DNA of 64,000 bases from Theropithecus gelada (Eukaryota > Chordata > Mammalia > Primates > Cercopithecidae), in assembly GCF_003255815.1 (NCBI RefSeq), contig NC_037682.1:47263712-47327711 (forward strand). The letters are read 5' to 3'. A program made the translations under genes and the position numbers. Every line of letters begins with the position of its first letter. Within the stretch, counting starts at the first letter, position 1. The notes beneath the pieces are model-generated. The model had not been told where the DNA came from. It made no database searches and saw nothing but the letters and a program-made list of their open reading frames with translations. Below are positions 49,261-61,150 of this stretch, piece after piece.

Positions 49261-49603
49261 GTTTGTTGTATGGACTACCTCCAGAGATATTGAAGTCACC
49301 ATGAATGAGGACAGAGTTTATGTTGGAAAGAAGTTTGTAAATCATGTACACAGGATACAACATAATGTAATAAGCATTCACATATCCACCACTAAAATGA
49401 GGTATATATTAACATTTTGTCGTATTTGCTTCCAACTTCTCTTTAAAAATTGATGAACTAAATTGTACAGGTACAATAAAAAGTTCAAACCTGTATCTTT
49501 CCTCTCACTGATGTCTTCAGAACTTCTGAAGCCAATATGCATTATTCTGTCACACATGTGACAGGATGTTAAAACAGGAGTATTAATCTAAACATGAAGA
49601 CAC

Positions 49604-49911
49604 AGCCAGGTGCTGTGTCTCACTCCTGTAATCCCAGCACTTTGGGAGGCTGAAGTGGGTGGATCACTTGAGGTTAGGAGTTCAAGACCAGCCTGGCCAA
49701 CATGGTGCAACCCCGTCTCCACTTAAAATTTAAAAATTAGCCGGGCATGGTGGCATGTGCCTGTAATCCTAGGTACTTGGGAGGCTGAGGCAGGAGAATC
49801 ACTTGAACCCGGGAGGTGGAGGTTGCAGTGAGCAGATATTGTGCCACTGCACACCAACTTGGGCAATAGAGTGAGACTCAGTCTCAAAACAAATTAGAAA
49901 TAAATAAATAA
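49604..49911 (+). mobile_element. Alu SINE
   Basis: It is a forward Alu from 'agccaggtgctgtgtctcac' to an A-rich 'aaataaataaataag' tail. The target-site duplication is GAAGACAC (about 49596-49603 and 49912-49919). It is missing at the equivalent place in copy 4 (near 63825), so it was inserted after the two copies split. Confidence 0.92.
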
Positions 49912-52398
49912 GAAGACACTATAGATACCTTATTACGAAAGAGGTGCAAAAGTGACGAACAGAATTTAAATATGGTTTCTGATCATTGGTTATCAACTCA
50001 CAATCTATCATTCATACCAAGGCTATAAAAGTTCGAAGTTGAATTTTTATGTGAGCAATAAAATGCTGAATTTAATGTAAGATGAACCATCTCTCTATTG
50101 CCAGTGTTGTCCTTTTGCAGGCAAAAAGACTGCCAGAGGGAAAAAAGTGCACTCCGCAGCTTCTCTCTTCCTCCTCACCCTGTATATTTCTCCTTGTTTC
50201 GCTTCCCCATTGCTTTTGTCGGTGTTTTCTGACACTGAAGGGTTGGACATATTCTAGGGAGGAGGGTCAGGAGAGCAAGACTTTGCTTGTTGGCTTGTCC
50301 TGCTGGACTGACCTGGCTGGTTCTCTCCAGACTTGACTATATTTTAGTGTACACTCCAACTAATTTCACAAAATGAATGCCAACCTCTATCACTTCAAGG
50401 CCATGACAGGCAATGCTCATTGTTCAGAGCACTCCACTCTTGAGCCTTCTAAGAGTGTTCTCCTAACCACGTACAAATGCTTGTTGTGGCACAAGAAATG
50501 AAACTCATTTATGTTCTGATCGCCATATCCAAAACAACACTATACTTTTATTAGCAATGCCACTAGAAATTAACTTTTCTACCATTTCCATCTGTCCAGA
50601 TCATATTTATCTTTTGTTGCCTAATTCAAAAATGCATGTGACTGGCTAAAGAGACAGAGGATACAAGCTGGGTGAATTGTAGAGTCATCACTTCAAATTC
50701 CAGGTGTTTCAAGAAACCTTCCTTGATCTATTCACCATCCTAGACACACTTATTAATGAGGATTTTACCCTCTGCTCCCATCTCAGTGTTTAATCCTAGT
50801 GGATTTTGAGCCATTTATGCCAATATGATAAGCATATGTAATAGGATCTTTTCTTCCACACTCTACTGTAGCTTCTGGAAAACAGGAGCTAAATTCCATC
50901 TATTTTTATAGTCACCATTGGTGCACTGACAACGTTGGTGCCCAATACATACCACACCATCGTCTGAGTTCTAGGTACCTTCCACATATGTGAGAAGAAT
51001 ATATGCTCAATGTCATTGTAGTCATGATGTAGATGTATGATCTTCTGCACCTGCCTGACTCTCAATGATAGTTACCTTCAAGTTAATGGTAAGGTAAGCT
51101 CCTACCAATGTTTTCTTTTACCTGGACATAAGTGGCATAAGATTCAGACTGGAGAAATCTCATAAACTCACTAGCTGCTTCAGTGGCCTGGATAGGGCAT
51201 GTGACCCAAGTTGGTCATGGAGTCAACATAAGAATCCAGGTTCCCTGACTCCAGGTCCAGTGTTCTTCCCAATCTAGTATTGTCCATTCTGCATCCCTAC
51301 ATATCTTAGGATTTCCTGATGCTGAGTTGGGCTTGGCCAGAGGCAAGGGCTTCGTCTGCTGGAATACAGGGTGGTGGGAGTAGGTAGTTCTGTAATGCCT
51401 ATGGCCTACACACCTGTAGGGACTCTCCTTGAAATTGTTTCCACAAATTGTGAAGTGGTGAGACATCAGACTGTAGACTGAGCAACATTACAAGGTTCAG
51501 CAGAATGAGTCTTGGCCTTCCATCAATTGTAAACCTTTTGCTGAAGATGTATTTCATCCTCATGTGTAACCACCTGGTGAACTCTCCCTTAATTTTTGGA
51601 ACCATATTGTCATGCACACGAGGGAGGTTGGATGTGACATTCCTCTTTAGGATGGGAGTAAGACAACTGAGAGTTTTTAGACGCCCCCTCCTCTGAGCAC
51701 ACTAGACCCACAGATGCAGCTCTATGATAGCATGTTTCACAGTGTGCAGCAGTCTTCCTTGCATTAGGCTCCATCCTTTTACAGACTGTGACCTCTGTGA
51801 AGGTGGGTATGTTTTCTCTGACGCTCCAGTGTCTGGCATGGAGGCTAGAGGATGGAAGATGCTCAGTATGTATTTATAGAATAAACAGAAGAATGAGCAA
51901 ATGACATTGCTATGAAGAGCCAACTTAGTGATAAATTTAGGACTACAAGTGGACAGTTTAAATGCAAAGGTCTGTTAAATGACAATTTTTAAAAAATGAT
52001 ATATTTATAATACAAATATTTTATTTCTAAGTAGAATTCATTTACCAAAAATGAAGGAGATGAAGGACTTTCCTTTGAGTAGTGTTCAGCAAATAGAATT
52101 CTACTCTACCTGTCTTGCAGAAAGCACATCTATCAAGCATTGTCTATCACTTGCAGTTTGACTTTATTAAAATGCAGAACATAGCATCATATGAAAGGCA
52201 TTCTGTCGGAGAATGTTTCTCAACATTGTTAAATTTTTTCAGTGCAGAACAGTTGTCAGGCTCACAGCTAAAATTCAATAACAATAATTTTGAATCTAGT
52301 CTTTTTTGCTCTGTTTAGCATGCACATTAGTTTTCACTGAATCTATACTTTTACTTTCATACTCATATTTCATTGATTTACATTGTATTTTGATAAAT

Positions 52399-52985
52399 CA
52401 GGTACAGCATGCATCACTTAACAATAGGGATACATTCGGAGAAATGCATCCTTAGGCAATCTCATTGTTGTGTGAACATCATAGAATGAACTTACACAAA
52501 CCTAGATGGTATGTAGCCTGTTACACACATAGGCTATATTTTATGGTCTATTGCCCCTAAGTTACAAACCTACACAGCAATAACTGTACTGAATAATGTA
52601 GGCAGTTATAGCACGATGTAAGTATTTGTGTTCTAAATACATCTAAACATAGAACAGGTACACTAAAAGTGTGGTACTAAAGATTAAAAAATGATATGCC
52701 TATATAGGGCGCTTATCACGAATGGAGCTTGCAGGACAGTGAGTGAGTTACTCTGAGTAAGCCAGTGAGTGGTGGGTGAATGTGAAGGCCTAGGATATTA
52801 CTGTACACTACTCTAGACTTGATAAACACTGTACATTTAGGTCACACTAAATTTATAAAAAATTTTCTTTCCTCAATAATAAAGTAACCTTAGTTTACTG
52901 TAACTATTTTACTTTATGAACTTTCTAATTTTTAATTCTTTTCTCTTTTGTAATAACACTTAGCTTAAAACACAAAGACGTTGTA
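52399..52985. mobile_element. Probable DNA transposon fragment, family unassigned
   Basis: 'catgcatcacttaacaatag', 'gaacttacacaaacctagat' and 'gtgaatgtgaaggcctagga' form a familiar mammalian interspersed pattern that I think is a Tigger/mariner-class element but cannot name with certainty. It interrupts unit sequence and replaces the region holding the old L1 in copies 1 and 2. Confidence 0.5.
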
Positions 52986-53269
52986 CAATTGTACAAAATT
53001 GGTTTTTTGAATTTCCTTATCCTATAAACCAATTTCCTAGACTATTTTTATGCAGGCAGAGAGTCTGTCTCCAAGGACATTATTCTCCCTAACACCTGAG
53101 AATTCAATGAAATTGAAAGATAGCAGAGCTCACTTATTCAGAACTGAGCTTTCCACCTGCAGCAATGTCCCCAGCTCCAATCTCAGAACAGAACATGATT
53201 TTCAGGGGAGCATAGACTGAGAGATAAATAAAGAATCTTTTTCAGTATTGTCAGGGAGGAAACAATAAA

Positions 53270-54302
53270 GAAGAGTTGTACGGTTTTGGACAGAGATTCA
53301 TCGCATCAGATGAAAATTGCTGCCTCAATCCACTTCCCGACAGCTCTACCTTTCCCTGAGCAAAGTATCCTTCCCTGTGATCCATCCTAGGCATGTCCTG
53401 CAGAGCCCTCTGGAGAACCAGCTTGAGGGTCTGCCTATTTTGACACTGCCTAAAGGAGCCCAAGAAGAAGTAAATCATGGGGTCGGCACTGTCTTAAGAG
53501 AGGACTGGACAACTAAAACTGGAAGAACATGACAAAGGAAGACATGAAAGTTTTTGTGAATCCAGAAGAACAGGAATCACTGAATGCCAGGGGGCAGGCC
53601 GCAGAGGAGGAAGACCAGCACTGTGAGCAGAATGGTCACGTACAGCCTGGTCAGCGGCATCCACCAGAGCCACAGAGGATCCTGACCAGCAGGACCAGGC
53701 TGGACCCACAGAGAACCACAAATCTAAAAATCAGCCACGTGCCTGTGACAAAATCAAACGTCTGAAACCAACTGTAGTCCCCAATCTTAAACAGAAAAGC
53801 ACAGTAGTAACCTCCAGGAAGGCGAGCAGCAGGGACGGGGCCCAGAGCACGGCACACAGGACTGCTGACAGGTGTGTGGGGTGATGGCAGCAGTACCAGA
53901 TGGGCCACGGGGTGGACATGCAGTGTTTGGTGCTGATGGTGCTTAGCATGATCAGCCCTGCAAGGTAGTAAAGGATCATCACAGCATTGAAGAAGCTAGG
54001 AAAGTAGATGGAGATGGAAGAGAAAGTGCTGATGAATTACATTGGTGAACGTATACTGTGGCCACTGAGGAAGAGGCAGTCCGTCTGGCCAGGTTGAGCA
54101 TGTAGATAGAGAAGGTGTTCTTGGGCACATGGAAGCCCAGGAGCCAGAGCACAACCACGTGTCCTGCCAGCCTGACCAGGGCAATGATGCACATCAGTAA
54201 GTTTGGGATCAGGATCTCCAAGTCACAAGTTCAAGAACGGTTCTTTTTGTTTCCATTCATTGATGTGAGTTTTGTCCTCCAAACTGGGATGGTTGAATCC
54301 AC
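53270..54302 (-). pseudogene. MRGPRX receptor pseudogene with mutated start codon
   Basis: At the expected start (54300-54302) the codon is GTG instead of ATG, followed by codons for D-S-T, and the splice acceptor is still present. TM1 reads VVLWLLGFHVPKNTFSIYML. Frame is lost after MLNLAR, in the TM2 region. TM3-TM4 read LAGLIMLSTISTKHCMS, where ERC is changed to KHC. Later frames carry GDYSWFQTFDF, where the second disulphide Cys is replaced by Phe, and VLCGSSLVLLVRILCGS. A loss before the NPxxY motif (near 53490) shifts frame again. The tail LKLVLQRALQD is clean but the usual stop is bypassed for about 20 codons. The C-terminal wording (MDHREGYFAQG) is closest to MRGPRX2. Clearly non-functional. 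Confidence 0.9.
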
Positions 54303-54369
54303 AGTCCAAAACCCTTCACTGGTGCCTGGGGAAAGACAAGGAGATTTGAGCTCCAGATGTGTGATCTCT

Positions 54370-54540
54370 GATTCTCAAGATCACCCTGCAATGTGTGAAT
54401 TACTGTTCCCATTTTTCAGAGGAGAAAAACAGGGGCGTATGGAGAATAACCAAATAAAATATCAGGAGGCCTTGGATCTGGTTTCAAACCAGTTCTTGCT
54501 GACACTAAAGCCTGGGCTCTCTCTATTGCAACAAGATTCT
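54370..54540 (+). repeat. MIR SINE (paralogue of 19010-19170)
   Basis: 'attactgttcccatttttca' and 'gagaataaccaaataaaata' through 'ggctctctctattgcaacaa' mark a diverged MIR in the same position upstream of the receptor exon. Confidence 0.7.
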
Positions 54541-54824
54541 CTAATCACATGGAAGTATTCCTTGATCAAAACACCTCCATTCAACCGGCTAGGGCTATGG
54601 GCCCGAGCTTTACTCTGGACTGGGCCAGAAATTTTCTCAGGTGCAGGAATTCAGAAAGACAAAGAGGTGACTGCGACACCCCCATGACTAAGAGTGGTCT
54701 ATCCATGGAGGAAGAAGATCATGATTAAGGGACACGAAAGGATGTAGCATTTTGCTGAGACAGATGTAAGGATGGCTGGCCTGATAGGCTAGAAAGGGCT
54801 CAGCATGTCAGTCACTGAAGACAG

Positions 54825-55392
54825 TGAGGTAAGAGGTGGGACTTGATTCTAGAGCCAGGGACTTAGACATCAGACCAAACTGAAGACTAGCTAAAACAAG
54901 GCCAGGGTGAAAGCAGCTTTCCATAGGACATGCCCACCAGTGTGCCATTGAGGTAGGAGGTGTGACTCGACTCTGGAGGTGAGGACTCTGACACTGGACC
55001 AGATTGAGGACTAACTAAAACAGGGCTGGGTGGAAGCAGTTTTCCATAAGAATGCCCACCAGTGTGCCATGTCAGTTTACCATGGCCATGGTAACACCTA
55101 GAAATTATCACTTTTTTCCATGGCAACTACCTCATTACCTGGAAGTTACCACCCTTATCCTAGAAATTTCTGCATAAACTGCCCCTTAATTTGCATATCA
55201 CTAAAAGTGGGCAAAAATATGACTGCAGAACTGCCCCTGAGCTGCTACTCTGGACACACTGTTTATGGGGTAGCCCTGCTTGGCAAGGAGCAGTACCTCT
55301 GCTGCTTTAATAAAACTTGCTATCTAACACCACTGGCTTGCCCTTGAATTCTTTTCTGTACAAAGCCAAGAACCCACTTGGGCTAAGCCCCA
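54825..55392 (+). mobile_element. Solo ERV-type LTR with internal tandem duplication
   Basis: The element is about 568 bases, private to copy 4 and inserted between unit landmarks 'actgaagacag' and 'gcactactttttatattccc'. The 3' part has an AATAAA at about 55308 and the 'ccactggcttgcccttgaat' ending seen in gammaretrovirus-like LTRs. An imperfect 122-base unit is repeated at about 54828-54950 and 54951-55070. No retroviral coding region accompanies it. Family not named. Confidence 0.65.
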
Positions 55393-56854
55393 GGAAGGAG
55401 CACTACTTTTTATATTCCCAGTGCCTAGCTCCATGTAAGGCACACTGTGTTCTCCACAAACATTTATTCAATGAGTGAATGCATGCATGAGGAGCCTAAT
55501 GGTAGTGGGAAATTTGAGTTAAATAGAAAGTAAAAAATGAAAGCACAATTAAAGGTATCAGAACACACATATGCATAAGATGAAGAAAATTTCATTCATC
55601 AGAATTCTATTCGTGGACAGCTCTGTCTGTGTTAAAAAGAATTAGCTACATAAGCCTAAATATCTGATCACTGATGTGCCTTTGAAATGAGGACTCAGTG
55701 TTGGCTTTGCTGAGCACCTCCGAGGCATTTTGGTACAGTGTTGGGGTAGGGTGCGAGTCTGAGCTGAATTGCTCAGAATATACAGGAGGAAAAAGTAAGT
55801 GAACATGAGGCCTGAGTGTCACTGAAGGAGGCAATTGAAAAGTGGAAATAGACCTGGAGAACTTCTAAGTGGTGTGCTGGGTATGCACAACATAAACCTA
55901 CTTCATTCTCTCTCCCAGATCTTCAGTAGAATTTCCTTTGCTAACGCAAACTTTTGTTTCAGAGGAGTCCCTGAGGGGAACCAGAAAAATTTCAGGGCTT
56001 CGAATGTAAAGAGAGATGCTCATGTAGATTTTAACTGAAGAAAGAAGACTAGCTTCCATCTGGGTGAATAACAGTAGCCAATTGAGTATTTATTAGGTAC
56101 TGTTCCTCTTAATCTTTTCAAGAGCCTAGGAGGTAAGAATTAGTAATATTCCTATTTTACAGGGGATGACAAAGGAAGACATAAAGGATGTGTAATTATT
56201 TCTTAGTCTCACACGATGTGGATTAGAACCCAGCAGGGCTGCCTCAGAGTTTATCTTTTTTGCTAGCCCTTTGGACCCACCACCACTGTGTGTTGGTTAC
56301 ACATCACTGTGTGGGAAAGCAGAGGAGACTGTAATTCCCAATATAAATCCAAGATGGTAGTCAAAACTGTGGACTGAAAAGAAGTAACCTAAGAAACTCT
56401 GGAGACAATGAGAAGCGAACCTAATATCTAGCAAATGAGAGTGAAGGGAAACCAATTAAGAGCAAAATAAGGAATTCAGGCACCCTTTCCTTCCTCAAGA
56501 AGGTGGGCTTTCCTCTGGAATCCTGAGGAGCCACAGGGGTAGAAAGCATCCAAGTAGAAAGAAAATGCGTCCTTCCTCAGGTGTACAGAGAGACATCAAA
56601 AGTGAGTGCATCCATCCTGAGCTGTGTTAGAGAAACAAGCTGCCACAGCCTTGGTTGGCCAGAAAAGGAAATGGAAGGAAAACTGTGATCCCCACCCACG
56701 GAACTTAACAGTATGTGCATCTATATTTAGGGTATATATTTGATATACCCTATTTAATATTTGAAACATTTGTCTTCCTCATTAAACCTGAAGCTCCACA
56801 GGGACTAAGCTATGCCTGTTTTTGTTCACTGTAGTATCACCAACATTTAGCATG

Positions 56855-57231
56855 TGATATGGTTTGGCTCTGTGTCTCCACCCAAATCTCATCTTGAGTT
56901 GTAATCCTCATGTGTGGAGGGAGGGAGCCGGTTGGACATGATTGGATCATGGGCCAGATTTCCTCCTTGCTGTTCCCATGATAGTGAGTGAGTTCTCACA
57001 ATATCTGGTTGTTTAAGTGTCTCCCACTTCCCCATTCTCTCTCTCTCTCTCTCTCTCTCTCCTGCTGCCATGTGAGACATGCCTTGCTTCCTTTTCACCT
57101 TCCCTCATGATTATAATTTTCCTGAAGCCTCCCGAATCATGTGGAACTGTAAGTCAGTTAAATCTCTCTTCTTTGTAAATTACTCAGTCTCAGGTAGTAT
57201 CTTTATAGCAGTGTGGGAACGGACTAATACA
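56855..57231 (+). mobile_element. MST-type MaLR solo LTR
   Basis: It runs from TGATATGGTTTGGCTCTGTG to CGGACTAATACA, 377 bases, with a perfect 5-bp target-site duplication GCATG at 56850-56854 and 57232-57236. It carries a (CT)n run at about 57036-57062. It is inserted exactly at the CATTTAGCATG landmark and is absent from copies 0, 1 and 2. Confidence 0.93.
57036..57062. repeat. (CT)n microsatellite within the LTR
   Basis: About 13 CT dinucleotides in a row. The 69-codon minus-strand frame with an ER-repeat run comes from this. Confidence 0.9.
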
Positions 57232-57815
57232 GCATGTATTCCTTAAAGGCCATCTATTGTACTATTCTCATTTAATGTAAGAAGGAGTTAAGGCTACAAG
57301 AGTCAGACTTGTTTTTCCAATATCACAAAGAGCAGATCCCATATCAACATCCCTGTACTTATGTACTATTCTCTGCCCCATCATTGATTATTTCTGAGGA
57401 GCTCCTGAAAAACCTTGATGTGAGCAACAAGTCTGAGAGATAATCAGGGGCTTCAGCGACTGCAAGGTTGCCCCAATCTCCATTCTCCTCTTTAGTGACA
57501 TAACAATTCTGAGCATTTAAAAGCATGTTAAAAACATGTCCCAGTTTTCCTGGATGCTGGATGACATCGTATGACCAGGTTCTGATCAGTGGAAGGTGAG
57601 TAGATGTGATGTAAGCAAGTCCCGGCTCATGGGATCAATGGATGGAGTACAGGCTCCCCTTTCCCTCTTTCTTTTTCCATAAGGATAGAATGCTGATGTG
57701 GATGGGAACCAGTAAGACCACAAAGAATGAGGATTCCACTCTATGGACTGGGAAGCCGCAGTTTTTGGAGTCTTAATGTATGATGCCTTGAAGCCTCCAA
57801 CTTATGTCTAAGATA

Positions 57816-58160
57816 TACTCATTTCTGGGTATTACAGGCGATTCATTCTGGGACCCCTGCATACACCACAATCTTCAGATGTTCAGTTTCCTTATAGAAA
57901 ATGGCATAGCATTTATATATAACCTACCCACATTCTCCAATATACTTTAAATGATTTCTACTTTACTAATAATACCTAAGACCATGTAAATGCTATATAA
58001 ATAGTTGGGTTTTTTCAGGGAATAAAGAAGGGATAAAAATGTCTGTACCTATTCAGTACAGATGCCACTATCGTTTTTTAATTTTCCTTTTCTGACCATT
58101 TTTGATTTGCTATTGGGTGAATCCCCGGATGTGGAAACTATGTATATGGAGAACCCACTG
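57816..58160 (+). mobile_element. MER2 (Tigger-class DNA transposon), copy 4
   Basis: It starts 'tactcatttctgggtattac' and ends 'gagaacccactg' before TA. Internal 'acaccacaatcttcagatgt' and 'atttatatataacctaccca' match the other two copies. Confidence 0.82.
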
Positions 58161-58281
58161 TACTTTCTTGTTGAAGATATCTTGATTTAATAAAGATATC
58201 TGTATTAGGACAACTAAACTTATACTTAAATTAAAAGAAATACGTTTTCTCTTAAAAATTACCTTCCAATCAGTCATTTTT

Positions 58282-58580
58282 TTTTTTTTTTTTTTGAGAC
58301 GGAGTCTGTCTCTGTCACCCAGGCTGGAGTGCAGTGGCCGGATCTCAGCTCACTGCAAGCTCCGCCTCCCTGGCTTACGCCATTCTCCTGCCTCAGCCTC
58401 CCGAGTAGCTGGGATTACAGGCGCCTGCCACGTCACCTGGCTAGTTTTTTGTATTTTTTTTTAGTAGAGACGGGGTTTCAACGTGTTAGCCAGGATGGTC
58501 TCAATCTCCTGACCTCGTGATCCGCCCATCTCCGCCTCCCAAAGTGCTGGGATTACAGACTTGAGCCACTGCGCCCGGCC
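58282..58580 (-). mobile_element. Young AluY of Old World monkey type, reverse
   Basis: The AluY is complete and near consensus, ending GCGCCCGGCC, with a perfect 16-bp target-site duplication CCAATCAGTCATTTTT at 58266-58281 and 58581-58596. Wording such as 'gcagtggccggatctcagct', 'ctggctagttttttgtattt' and 'cagacttgagccactgcgcc' is what I associate with macaque/baboon AluY subfamilies. It is absent from the other unit copies. Confidence 0.95.
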
Positions 58581-59541
58581 CCAATCAGTCATTTTTAATT
58601 AATGTGGGTGTTTGTCCATAAAATTGACACTAGAGAGAGAAGGTGGAAATAGAAAAAAAAAATAACATAGATGGAGCTGTGATGATATACGATTGAATGA
58701 CATTTAGATAGAGAAAAACCCCAGAAAGTAGGAGGATATAAGAAGGTGGGAGGGATAGTCTCATTTGCCCTAAGGATTTTTTTGTCCCTCTTTTTCTACC
58801 CTATTTGGCATTCCAAGATGGTGGCTTCTGTGTACCTCATAAGTGAGATTCTTTTACTTCTGGTTTCTGGTTCAACTGAGCAACTAGGAGACACTGTCAG
58901 GAGACTGGAGGGCAGGAGGACAGCGATTTTGGGATTTCTGGCTCTCTGCCTGTGATGCTGTGTGATGGTGATGCAGGGTTCTCCACCTGCCTCATCCTCT
59001 CCCACCTTTACAGTTGCAGCTACAGCTATGCTTTCAAGAGTAACTGCAGTTTTCCTGTCCTTTTAAGCCTAGGGGAGGAAATAGTGTTTATTGCTTGCCT
59101 TAGGTTGCATCACCATGCATTGTCACTTTCCTTTAAGCCAGAATTTTTTGTAAGTAATCCTGGCATAAAATACTCCTCAATTATTTAATGTTGGACCATT
59201 TGTTTCTTCCTGGATAACTATTATTATTATTTCAGAATAACTTTGAAAGCAAGCAAAGCAATGAAACTTGGGTTAATAGTAGTTTAGCTCTGGGAAGCAA
59301 CGCCTGCATGTCTCTTTGCTCCATAATGAATGTAAGAGGCAGCATTGTCTCCATGACAGAAGATTTGAATGGTTGAAATAGAGGAGAAGCCATGGAGAAA
59401 CAGATCAGTAGGGAGAAAAGTCTGTTTGACCCCATTTGGAACTCCTACAGTCGGGTTTGCCAGCACTCAGTTTCCAGAAGGAAGCTTCATGTCTCCTGAC
59501 TTTTCCTCAAGCAAGCTAATGACTCCCTGCATGTAGCATCC

Positions 59542-59881
59542 TGATATGGTTTGGCTGTGTCCCCACCCAAATCTCATTTTGAATTGTAGCTCCCATAGCC
59601 CCCATATGTCAGGGGAGGGACCCAGTGGGAGGTATTGAATCATGGGTTGGATCTTCCCTGTGCTGTTCTCATGATAGTGAATAACTCTCACAAGATCTGA
59701 TGGTTTTATAAAGGGCTGTTCTCCTGCACATGCTCTCTTGCCTGCTGCCATGTAAGATGTGCCTTTGCTCCTCCTTCATGATTGTGAGGCCTGTGAAACT
59801 ATGAGTTCATTAAACTTTTTCTTTATGTATTACCCAGTCTCAGGTAAGACTTTGTTAGTAGTATGAGAACAGACTAATACA
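59542..59881 (+). mobile_element. MST/THE1-type MaLR solo LTR
   Basis: It runs from TGATATGGTTTGGCTGTGTC to AGACTAATACA, 340 bases, with no internal sequence. Flanks (catcc and ctccc) are a poor match for a 5-bp duplication. It is private to copy 4. Confidence 0.88.
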
Positions 59882-60474
59882 CTCCCCAAGATGAAAACAC
59901 AGGAATGTGAATTTATAGCAAAAACCCATAACTGACTTTGGAAAGAAGACAATTCTTGGTATATACCCTTACCTTTGCTCCTTCTTCTATCCAGAAGTAG
60001 ACAGCCATCCTGTGCTGAAGTAGAAGAGCCTTTCTGGGATTTAGTGACTCCAGAGGACCCTTCTGTGTCCTGTAATTCCAGAGATGCCTTCAGGAGCTGG
60101 AGGGAAAGTTGGTGACCAAGCCAGGCTTATCAAGATGCTGAACAGCCCTGTGTTTTCCTTTACAGGGAATGGGTGCAAATTGGAGACCACAGCCAGCTAA
60201 GACATAATCCCTAGTTGAGGTGTTTCTTAGCCTCTGTCGTATTTTTACTCACATATCAGCCTCTCCCATCCCATTTCATCTGGTCCACCGCTTTGTTAGT
60301 AATTGTTGTTCTAGAGCACTTAATTGCCAACTGTGAGCTTAGGTATCAGTGTCAAGCAATGTAAGCTTGTGATGTGAGTCTTTAACCAAAATAATAATGT
60401 ATAGCATAGAGTTATCTAAGTCTCATAATGGACTGACACCACTTATTTTAGTGTTTTCTTCTCTTTTTTTAAAA

Positions 60475-61035
60475 ATAAAGAAATGCTTTTACACTGTTGA
60501 TGGAAATGTAAATTAGTTCAACCATTGTGGAAGACAGTCTGGTAATTCCTCAAAGATCTAGAACCAGAAATAAGATTTGACCCAACATTCCCATTACTGG
60601 GTATATACCCAAAGAAATATAAATACCCAAAGAAATATAAGTCATTCTGTTACAAAGATACATACACACATATGTTCATTGCAGCATGGGATCATGTCAT
60701 TTTCAGAGACATGAATACAGCTGGAAGCCATTATCCTCAGCAAACTAATGCAGGAACAGAAAACCCAACACCACATGTTCTGACTTTAAGTAGGAGCTGA
60801 ACAATGAGAGCACATGGACACAGGGAGTGGAACAAAACACACTGGGGCCTGTTGGGCTGTTGTCGGGGGAGGGAGAGCATTGGGAAAAATAGCTAATGCA
60901 TGCCGGGCTTTATACCTAGGTGATGGGCTGATAGGGGCTACAAACTACCATGGCACATGTTTACATGTGTAACAAACCTATACATCCTGCACATGTACCC
61001 TTGAACTTAAAATAAAAATAAACATTAAAAAATAC
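60475..61035 (+). mobile_element. LINE-1 3' end, forward
   Basis: Forward primate L1 3' sequence: 'gttgatggaaatgtaaatta', 'actggggcctgttgggctgt', 'aaactaccatggcacatgtt', ending in an A-rich 'aaaataaaaataaa' tail. It carries a 15-base direct repeat 'cccaaagaaatataa' at about 60609-60640. It is inserted in copy 4 only. Confidence 0.88.
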
Positions 61036-61060
61036 AGACCAATTTATATTTTGTATGACA

Positions 61061-61150
61061 AGGAATAAATATATGTAAAAGAATATATATAAGAATACAT
61101 ATATAAAAGAATACATATATATTCTTTGTCATACTAAAACTACTACATAT
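61061..61150. repeat. AT-rich simple repeat with partial palindrome
   Basis: Runs of 'agaatacatatata' alternate and are followed by 'tatatattctttgtcata', which pairs with the earlier 'tatgacaaggaataaatata' (about 61055-61075). It probably grew from the L1 tail. Confidence 0.6.

Larger units (their letters stand above)
43790..50340. repeat. Tandem unit copy 3 (internally deleted)
   Basis: It contains the 3' two-thirds of an MRGPRX relic. From about 44600 it jumps to sequence that in copy 1 begins near 21150, so about 2.4 kb is missing. From 44600 to 50340 it aligns with 57430-64000 of copy 4, including a shared forward L1 (47795-49260 versus 61980-62960). The interval 45000-47790 is unit sequence with the old LTR-like block (45220-45770) and no gene. 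Confidence 0.78.

Noticed and set aside
54115..54687. 190-codon plus-strand open frame
   Set aside because: It is antisense to the 5' part of the copy 4 receptor relic and runs into a MIR; no conservation or domain.
56889..57098. 69-codon minus frame with an ER-repeat
   Set aside because: It is produced by the (CT)n run and LTR sequence.
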